Source: Moniliophthora roreri (lineage: Eukaryota; Basidiomycota; Agaricomycetes; Agaricales; Marasmiaceae). From it: a DNA stretch of 64,000 bases. Below, piece after piece: positions 56,334 through 64,000 of the stretch. The stretch is taken from NCBI GenBank assembly GCA_001466705.2, contig LATX02000248.1, positions 124,001-188,000 on the forward strand, given 5' to 3'. Numbering within the stretch: position 1 is the first letter of the stretch; each line of letters begins with the position of its first letter. The notes under the pieces are model-generated. The model had not been told where the DNA came from, did no database searches, and saw only the letters and a program-made list of their open reading frames with translations. The position numbers and the translations under genes are program-made.

Positions 56334-57947
56334 CTAGCCCTTGACCTCCTGAACGGTCTTCGCCAATCTCTTCACGGCCTCTTCCACATCTTCCGGAGAA
56401 AGTAAACTGAATGCCGCCCGGACATATGCTGTCTTGCCGCCTTTAGGTAAAAAAACGGTCCCAGGGAGAGCAAGGACGCCATTTTCGAGGGCTTTTGTGC
56501 GGATAGTGGATTCCGAATCCTCATTGGGTACGTTGAGCTTAAACCAGAAGAACAACCCAGCTTCCGGTCTGACCCATTCACATAGCCCCTTCAAATGCCT
56601 CTCCATCGCCTGCTCAAATATGTCCCTCTTCAACCCGTAGAATGCCGAAACGCCCTTGGTATGGGTAAGGAACCCTTCATACCCCCATTTCTCGAGCAAC
56701 TCAAGCGCGAGCACCTGAGTCAATGAAGATGTCTGAAGGTTCGAGGTTGCTGTATAAGCATCAATGGCGTTGAGCAACCTCTCTGGGCCAGACACAAATC
56801 CAATTCGCAAGCCTGCCGAGAGAATCTTGCTAAGACTGTCGAACCTCAGTACGCGGCCAACTTCGGGCTCTTCGAGCTCGAGCTGAAAGTAGGACGGTAC
56901 TCGGGGTGCGGTGCCAAAGTACAGGTAAAAGTAAGGGTCGTCTAAGGCGGATGGTAAGATTGTAGCTATCCTTTATCAAGTTAAGCAATGACCTGCCTTC
57001 GAATATGATGAAGTTATGTTCCTTTGCGAGCTTGAGGACTTCCTTTCTACGGGCAAGGGAAGCTGTCATTCCAGTTGGATTACACCCGTACTACGTCAGG
57101 AGGTAAATGAAAACGTGTCAACCTGTAGAATAGTACCCTTACCGGAACGGTGTACAAAACTTTAGGTTTCGGTTTCCCGCTTGGCCACTGTTCAAGGATG
57201 GATCTCAATGACTCGGTTGAGATGCCTTCTGCATCCGTAGCGACCTCGTACAACTCGCAATTGAGGTTCGTGAACATAGGTATCACTCCGGCGTACATAG
57301 GACTTTCGGCCAGAACGGGGTCTCCACGATTGACCATTGACCCGATCGCCTGGGCGACACCTTGCAGTGAGACGGACTCAACGCGACCTCAAGACAACTG
57401 ACGCACTTTGTATATGAGATCTTGGCTTCCTGCACCCACACTGACTCTCCAATCTTCACCTGTCGCCTTCCTGTTGTGCATCTTCTCTTGCAGACCATCG
57501 ATCCATTTTATCAATCCTGGAATTCCTTTGGTGTCCGTATACTGCAGTGCCATAGCTAGATCATTTGGTTCGATTTGAACGTGAAAATCAGTTTCACGAG
57601 GGCCTCCAGATGGTCCGAGAAGAGAAGGGTCCGATGATGGGGCTCGGGCGGTGAATGAAAGTGAGGTAAACGGGAACGTAGAGCTGTTGGGTTTGCCAGC
57701 GAGTAAGGAGATGAGACCGGGTGTTTTCTCCAGAGGAAAAAGTGAGCGAACTATAGGAAAAATCAGTCAAAAACAGTGTAAATTATGACTTGTTCGTACT
57801 AACTTGGGCTAGGTTTCTTGTTCAGCGCATCTTGCGACAGAAATTGCTCGTAGAATGTCGCTGGCAGAATGTTGACTGTTGACTGTTGACGTCTGGATGA
57901 ATAAATGGGAATAAATTCAGAATCTGTCGAGAACTTACAGCTGCCAT
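56334..57947 (-). CDS. Aro8/kynurenine-type PLP aminotransferase
   Basis: A multi-exon gene of the class I/II fold, similar to Aro8 and alpha-aminoadipate/kynurenine aminotransferases, which move amino groups between aromatic or aminoadipate substrates and 2-oxo acids. Order: start M-A-A at 57,947; L-E-K-T-P-G-L-I-S-L-L-A-G-K-P-N near the N-terminus; S-V-G-A-G-S-Q-D-L; G-D-P-V-L-A-E-S-P-M-Y; Y-G-C-N-P-T-G; F-E-D-D-P-Y-F-Y-L; and the PLP-lysine motif D-S-L-S-K-I-L-S-A-G-L-R. The second half is at 56,810-56,334. One intron is GC-AG. The junction before G-V-A-Q-A-I (57,404 to about 57,368) is out of phase by one base with any GT-AG choice I can find, so the frame may be broken or the splice unusual. 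Confidence 0.8.
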
Positions 57948-58201
57948 GACTTGGTTTTGAGAGAGAAGATAGTAGAGTTGGGAATCCTGACTCGATATCG
58001 ATGCATGATACTGTAATATTGGAAATTGAACGCAATTCCGTTTCGGATGGCCGCGTTCAAGCCGTGTTGACTCATATCTTTTATCCGGAACTCTCATGTC
58101 GGCAGCTGCAGGCACTTTCACCCGCAGACTTTCGGTGAGTTTCAAGAATTCTATTCCCAATAATGCCGATAATTGAAAGGAATGGTGTATGATACAGTGG
58201 T

Positions 58202-58773
58202 CTAAAGATCAATCAATATGCGGCCCTCAAGCAGTGACTCCTTGCTTCGAAGCACCCTCTCCGTAGTATCGATAGCTGAAGTGATTCTCAATAACGGGAT
58301 GGATCCAAGGAAAAAAATGCCACATACTGTGCTATTCTTGCAAGCTGGCCCAGACCAGTCAATCCAACGAAACAGTTCACCTATGTCATCGTCAGGATCT
58401 GCGGAAGTATCCGACGACCGCTGGGCACTCACGGAGGCTAGACTGTAGTTCACGGGCCGAATTACAAACGACCATCGTACCCATATAAGCCCAGTCGCAG
58501 TCAAAGCTAGAATCAGCAGCAGGTCAGTCTACAATTTGTTATCAGGTTATCCTAATGCTCACCGAGATTCTGTGGAATACTCAGTTTATCGGCAGGCCTG
58601 TCCAAGTCCTTTAGTCCAGCAATGACCAGGCCCCACTTCATCATCGGCGCCCAGAAGAATACCGTTTTTGGTCCTACATCAAATCAGCACCAGATTCGAC
58701 CAGTCTACTGAAGGCTCTCACCTGCCTCATGGTTCCAGAGCGCTGTAATTCTCGAGGATAGGCTTCCTGACAT
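58202..58773 (-). CDS. MPC2: Mitochondrial pyruvate carrier subunit 2
   Basis: Exons starting at ATG 58,773 give M-S-G-S-L-S-S-R, then, after an intron of about 50 bp, the carrier core: G-P-K-T-V-F-F-W-A-P-M-M-K-W-G-L-V-I-A-G-L-K-D (within it the F-W-A-P and K-W-G-L motifs of MPC2), R-P-A-D-K-L-S-I-P-Q-N-L, then L-I-W-V-R-W-S-F-V-I-R-P-x-N-Y. Two short TM helices in the inner mitochondrial membrane are as expected; MPC2 pairs with MPC1 to import pyruvate. The last part is ambiguous: either read through an acidic segment (S-A-D-P-D-D-D-I-G-E) to the stop at 58,202, or remove an in-frame intron (GTGAGT...TGCAAG) to reach F-F-L-G-S at once, as in other MPC2 proteins. Confidence 0.85.
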
Positions 58774-59085
58774 TGTTTTCGAGGGGAGGGGAGGGGGTAA
58801 GTGGTGGTACGGAGAAAAGATTGTTACAGAGTCACTGCAATTTAGTCTCTGCCATGATGCTCGTGCGGACTCCAATGGTACGGAGTAACAAAACTATAGG
58901 AGATAAAGGAGCGTCTGATGGCTGAGCGGAGTTCACTTCCATTCTCGACGGGGCTTCCCGCGGACAGCAGGTGGATGATTTGCGGTGTCAATTCAAACTC
59001 ACAAATCCCAAAACTATCGGTTGCTGAAGAAGCAAGTAACGTTCTCGTTGTATCTTGAGTACAGGAGCTGCAGGAAGTTGTTATC

Positions 59086-59457
59086 ATGGTACGTGTCGAC
59101 TGTTTGAAGTTTCTTCTATTCTTGACGAGGCTCATTTTTAACAAGTAGCATCTTCCTCATCATGCGTTAAGGGCCCAACTGTCGAGTAGCACGAGGCAAC
59201 CCCAATCACGTTGTATTGGACTTCCTACTGCGTTAATCACGATCATATTGGGCATCAAGTTGGGGAACCCCGTCTATAAGCGTCGGATAAGAGCAGAATT
59301 ACAAGTAGATGGACAATATCAACGCTATACAGTCGGCCTTGGCGGAGCCTCTGGGCACTCTCTTGTTGGACAAGAGGCTCTCTTCGGTCTTGCGGGCGAA
59401 ACCCTGAAATTAGAGTCACAGCTAGTGTTTGAACAACAAATCTATCGGGCGAAGTGA
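59086..59457 (+). CDS. Small protein with an ATG-only first exon, probably membrane-anchored
   Basis: Exon 1 is just ATG (59,086-59,088), followed by a GTACGT donor and a TAG acceptor (intron 59,089-59,148, 60 bp). Exon 2 (59,149-59,457) is open for 102 codons to TGA, giving 103 residues. The predicted protein starts M-H-L-P-H-H-A-L-R-A, has basic residues, then a hydrophobic I-G-L-P-T-A-L-I-T-I-I-L-G-I-K-L-G segment, then a soluble tail with L-F-G-L-A-G-E-T-L. Without the splice the frame has no ATG before 59,248. The basic N-terminus plus single TM suggests a mitochondrial membrane protein. I do not recognise a family. It diverges from MPC2 with 312 bp between starts. Confidence 0.5.
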
Positions 59458-59716
59458 TTGAATCGGCCTGGGGAATCAAGATTGTTAAGCACCCCTGAGC
59501 GCTGATCCCGGTCCAGAATCGGACTTGTTCGTCCGAAAAGGTCCTTACTCTAGGTAAATATTCTTATGTATTATCTGGAGTAATAAGTATTCTATACATA
59601 CTTGGCATCTTCTCTGCTCAATAACAAGCGTCAAGCGCCGAAGTGCGGCTATTTGTTCCATGCAAAGCGTCTGATATAACCGGTTACCCCTTCTCACTTC
59701 CTACCTCATAGTCCGA

Positions 59717-62700
59717 ATGTCCTCCGACGAAGAGGGGTTAAATGTAAAGAAACGAAAAGTTCTCCGGGCTTGTGATATCTGCCGGAGAAAGAAGAGTGAG
59801 TAAAAAAAAATTTCTACCAAAGTATGACTCGCAATTGACTTGCCTTTTTGCCGATCCTTCTCTCATATTTGTCAAGTTCGATGTGAGTGACGAGTCGCTT
59901 CAAAACTCGCCAAAAATACAGAACAATGTCTCCTAGGCGATGGAATCCAGACTGCTGGTAGATGTTCTAATTGTATCGCTTCGGATTTCGAGTGCACATA
60001 TGTTGAAACTGCCAAGGTACGCCATTACAGGACTCGAGCGATCAAGAACTGATGCAATTCATTAATAGAAACGCGGTCCACCAAAGGCGTTTGTACTCTT
60101 TTTTTTACATCGAAACGGGATGAACGAAAGGTCTCAATGAATGGTTTGTCAGCTATGTCGAAGGTCTGGAAAATCGGGTTGAGAAGATGGAGCAATTGAT
60201 TCGTGAGGTGCGTAATGAGTCTCGTCATTCTCCTTTTCGATGTGAACATGGATATATAGTTCCTGCCGGACGAAGATTTGGCAAGAGAACTGGGAAATTT
60301 CACTTTCGATCGCGAAACATGGACCATAGGAAAATCAGACCCTCTACAATCCTCATCCAAAGGACACGACCCTGATGAAGATCCGGGCGGCGAGCAGGAC
60401 TCTACGGGGGAAAGTTCCATCTTTCCCGGTAACTCCAGCAGTACTTCCTTGACGAGAACCGCTCTCGAGCTCAAGCTGGAAACCTTGGGCTGGAGTACTG
60501 ATTCTCTTCAGGACGAGCCAGAGGGTGAAGATCATCAACCGGTGGGTACGCGTTCTGATCCTGTTTGATCTTCTGGTTTGACATTTCTTAGTGGGAAGAC
60601 ACCTTTGCCGACACCTCACACCACAAGTATCAGTTTCCGGAAGACGATCTCATGACGGACCTAATCGATCTCTATTTCACCAAAGTGAACATTCTACTAC
60701 CAGTCTTGCACCGACCGACCTTCGAGAGGAATATAGCGAAGAAACTTCATCTGGAAAGCGAGGCTTTTGCAGATGTTCTGTTACTGGTTTGCGCGAATGC
60801 TTCAAGGATGTCCGATGACCCAAGGGTACTTCTTCCTGGGGTCGACTCTTGGCTTTCGTGCGGATGGAAGTGGTTTGTTCAAATCGACCTGGTGGACCGG
60901 AAATTTCTGGATGTACCGACGCTGTACGATGTGCAATCTAATTGCGTTAGTGAGCCATCCGATACAAAAACTTTTTCATTGAATTCATCATCATACCCCT
61001 AGCTCTACTGTATATTTTTGCAGGGCTCATCAGCGCCACACGCGTGTTGGACCATGGTCGGTATAGGTCTTCGCATGGCGCAACAAATGGGTGCACATCG
61101 GAGACGCGAAACACACACAGTCGAGGACGAACTGGTAAAGAGGGCGTTCTGGTGAGTGGACCCTACATGTCATGTCATTCTTGGTCCTCAACTGCTTCTT
61201 TGCAGGTGTTTGCTCACTATCGACCGTCATGTCAGCGCTGTCCTTGGACGCCCATGTGACTTTCAAGATGAAGAGTAAGCCTACTCCCCGCAGTGCCTTC
61301 GTATTCTGATCAGAAGTCTCCCAGCCATGACCTGGATATGCCCTGCGAGTGTGACGACGAGTACTGGGAGCATCCTAACCCTGCATTGGCCTTTCGACAA
61401 CCACCCGGGAGACCGTCCTTTGTCTCTGCGTTCAACTCCTACCTTAAACTGTTGGAGATCTTGGCTGCCGTCTTGCGGACCCTTGTGAGTCGATTTGTAT
61501 GTTCGCTTCGCTTCGGTCCTGCTGAAGGTCTTTTCTCCGCCAGTACTGCGTCGATAAACCTAACGTCTTGTTAGGATTCATGGGTTCACGCTGGGAGCAG
61601 CGCGTTGTTGCTGAACTGGATGGAGCTCTTAATCGTTGGGTCGGCGATATTCCAGAACATGGTGCGTGAGATCCCTCCTGGGGGTCAGTCGCAATTGCGC
61701 TGACATCAGTCACGCAGTTCGCTGGGACCCACAACGCGAAGATGACATATTTTTCAACCAAGTACGTAGCCCTGAACAAGTAGTATTGAGCGCAGCTGAC
61801 GCTTGTGACTCCAGTCCGCAATATTGTACACCAACTTTTACAACCTCCAGATTCTCATTCATCGTCAGTTTACGAAAAAGTCTTCGCCACTATCTTTCCC
61901 ATCTATAGCTATCTGTGCAAATGCTGCTCGGTCTTGTAGCCACATTGTGGACACCATGAGGCTTAGAAAGGGATTCGGACTCCCTTGGATTCAGGTACGA
62001 GTGATTTACCTGCAATTGAGTAATATCTGAAACGTTATCCATAGACAGCTGCTTTCACAGCCGGTGTCATCCTGCTACTGAATATATGGGGAGGAAAACG
62101 GTCAGGTCTGTCAATAGATCCGGTCAAGGAGATGAGTGATGTGCACAAGTGTATGCAAGTACTCCACGAATGTCAGAAGAGGTATGCTGTAGGCATCCCC
62201 TATCTACCCATCCCTGTTTAACAACTCTACATCAACAGATGGCACATGGCTGGACGCTCTTGGTAAGCAGTAACCTGTTGGCCTAGAGTATTGTTCAACT
62301 TGCTGTTTCAGGGACATCATGTACGAACTCGCCACCGTTGGCGAACTACCCCTTCCAAAATCGAGCCCAAATACGCAGAATAAGCGGGAAAGAGACTCGG
62401 ACAGTACTATATCTTCGGCATCCTCGACGGGGTCACCCAGCGATGTGCACACATCGGGTACAAGAACCATCGCTAGCTCGAAACGGGTAGCGCATCACCG
62501 ACCATCAGAGTCCCAAGACATGCAAGTATCGCAACCGGAACAGCAATTATTCCCCTTACCGATGTATAGTGATGATCTCGGACGACTCCCACTCCATGGC
62601 CAGTTAAATTACGCTCCCAGAGCAACCCCGGAATCCCTCGAAGCACAACCTGCTGCAGGATATTGGTTCTCTGGCAGAGATGGCGCTACTTCTGCGGCAA

Positions 62701-63020
62701 TACCTACCCAGAACCCTGCTACAGGTTCTATGCATGATCTAGACCTGCCTGCGGGATTTCCTGAACTTGCAGATGCCGAGTTTTTCGAACAACTCACCTC
62801 CGTATGGCAGAATGGTCGGACTTCTGAGGGTCAGGATGTGGTCGTTTCTGATGGTGGATATGCATCCTACCATCATTCACAATTAAAATCAGGGCCTGGA
62901 GCCGTCAAACAAGAACCGTACATCAATCCTTCTGCTGGGATATGGTCTAGTGCAGATGATTTGGCAGATCCGAGATTGTCTAGAAATTCTGAAACTCAGG
63001 GTGTTGTGTATACTAGATAA
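59717..63020 (+). CDS. Zn2Cys6 transcription factor with fungal-specific domain
   Basis: A multi-exon gene. The DNA-binding domain is assembled from exon 1 (59,717-59,795, C-D-I-C-R-R-K-K), a 6-nt exon (59,877-59,882) and exon 3 (from 59,937; C-D-G...C-S-N-C-I-x...C), which gives the six-Cys binuclear zinc cluster C-x2-C-x6-C...C-x2-C-x6-C. Basic linker K-R-G-P-P-K-A and a short coiled coil (Y-V-E-G-L-E-N-R-V-E-K-M-E-Q-L) follow, the usual dimerisation unit. The middle (about 60,650-62,010) is the fungal transcription factor regulatory domain, with Y-F-x-K-V-N-I-L-L-P-V-L-H-R-P-T-F and G-I-G-L-R-M-A-Q-Q-M-G-A-H. The C-terminal 230 residues are disordered, ending at TAA 63,020. It acts in the nucleus; target genes are unknown. 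Confidence 0.9.
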
Positions 63021-63053
63021 GTTTAGACCATGTAGAACGGTCGACTTGGACAT

Positions 63054-63963
63054 TTAGCTGCGATAATCACCGTAGAGGGATGAACAGACACACTTCACTT
63101 TGAACGGCTTGGAACCGACATAACTGAAATCACAAGTGTAATACTTGGCTGTCTCTGCCTTGTCACCTCCACCGAAATCAGCAGCCAATATCTCAAAGTC
63201 TTCCAACTTGAGGATTTCACTAGCACGCCCCTCGTCTACTTTCTCGAGTTCACCGTTCACCAATACGGGTAGAGTTGGCGTTCCGTCGGAGGGCACAAAT
63301 GCGGCACTGACTCGGTGCACTCGCCCTGGTAGTGTGTATAAGCATCGAGTACGTAAAGCGCAACCGAGTGCACACCTTTACTACTTGGTCCCACCTTCGC
63401 CATCTCGGACTATTAGCAAAGTTCGCAAGGTCAATGGCAAGATTGGTCAACTTCTATTTTCTAAAGATTTTGAAAGCGGCCGGATTCATTTCGTCGTCGT
63501 TGATTTCTTGCACATTTACGTCGGCACGATCCACAAAAGTAGCATCAATGGCTATCAAGAGAATGGTGTCGTTGGTCGACATGTCTCCGTCTACGCTAAT
63601 CGAATTGAAGTCTCGCTCAACGGCATATGTGAAGGCACGTTGGGGACTGCGGGGGCGATACAGCGGCATCGCTCACGATGCATCCAAGGAGAGTAGCGTG
63701 TAGTGGGCCGATAGTAGGTAGGCCCATATCTAGATGAATCATGCCCGCACCTTTCTCCATGCCAGCCATACGGTATTCGACGCCCTTTGATAGAAAAAGA
63801 ATTTGGAACGAAGTTTTGGGGACGTGTCGGTGGTCACGAACGCCCTCTCCCAAGCAGTCAAGCCTTTTTGTGAACAGATAGCCGTGAGGAACTCGATATG
63901 GGTAAATTCTGACCAATGATTCTGATCGACATGACCAGCTGAAGATGTAGGTGAATCCAGCAA
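63054..63963 (-). pseudogene. ARG7: Broken copy of ornithine acetyltransferase
   Basis: Fragments of the ArgJ-type glutamate N-acetyltransferase (mitochondrial arginine cycle) appear in order on the minus strand but in several frames: [11 protein letters not shown]; then [12 protein letters not shown]; then L-H-A-T-L-L-G-C, holding the Thr that is cut and acts as nucleophile; then [29 protein letters not shown] followed at once by two stops; and the C-terminal [12 protein letters not shown] and G-D-Y-R-S. Frameshifts separate most pieces, an in-frame TAG lies after F-R-K, and the conserved stretch between T-K and the P-S-D-G segment is missing. The 5' part lies beyond the window. A working copy should exist elsewhere if the organism makes arginine. 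Confidence 0.75.
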
Positions 63964-64000
63964 GTCATCCCGTTTCCTTCACCATCGCCCATGCATTCTC

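Noticed and set aside
58842..59144. Minus-strand open frame of 100 codons upstream of MPC2
   Set aside because: It overlaps the probable MPC2 promoter and the start of the divergent small gene, and its composition is unremarkable.

Overview
The window looks like nuclear DNA of a basidiomycete (Agaricomycetes). The genes on the right are broken by many short (about 47-70 bp) GT-AG introns, and the protein families are fungal: a DUF4430-like secreted protein, a Zn2Cys6 regulator, an ADP1-type ABCG transporter, and a mushroom-type lineage-specific protein. It falls into two sharply different halves.

Left, about 1-23,870: AT-rich DNA almost without CpG, holding gene relics (one JmjC-like), duplicated blocks around two single-N assembly gaps, two related solo-type LTRs, and one complete but mutated Ty3/gypsy chromodomain retrotransposon (11,391-18,417, minus strand, 5-bp target duplication). 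The element carries a PBS that matches its own LTR (self-priming, Tf1/sushi style), a GGGTTTT slippery heptamer at the gag stop, and a third ORF with zinc knuckles. Its in-frame stops are almost all CGA to TGA, the mark of CpG deamination.

Right, about 23,880-64,000: compact, CpG-normal, gene-dense DNA. In order: secreted DUF4430-like protein; SIKE/FGFR1OP2-type STRIPAK coiled-coil protein followed by decaying tandem copies of itself; alpha-crystallin-like protein; secreted Cys-rich membrane protein; ORC1; a lineage-specific protein; YggS/PLPBP; ALG12; ADP1-like ABC transporter; CaMKK-like kinase; a tiny four-exon Cys protein; a 2.4-kb gene-poor stretch; an Aro8-like aminotransferase; MPC2; a small membrane-anchored protein with an ATG-only first exon; a Zn2Cys6 regulator; and a broken ARG7 (ornithine acetyltransferase) copy at the right edge.

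The genes do not form a pathway cluster. ORC1 (replication licensing), ALG12 (ER N-glycan assembly), MPC2 and the aminotransferase (metabolism), the kinase and the STRIPAK subunit (signalling) are ordinary housekeeping neighbours. The main structural themes are duplication followed by decay (SIKE array; the lineage-specific gene/ALG12 block flanking YggS) and an abrupt border between a mutated, probably methylated repeat block and active chromatin. Exon borders were read by eye from splice signals and frame; relics were recognised from aligned fragments, so their limits are approximate.
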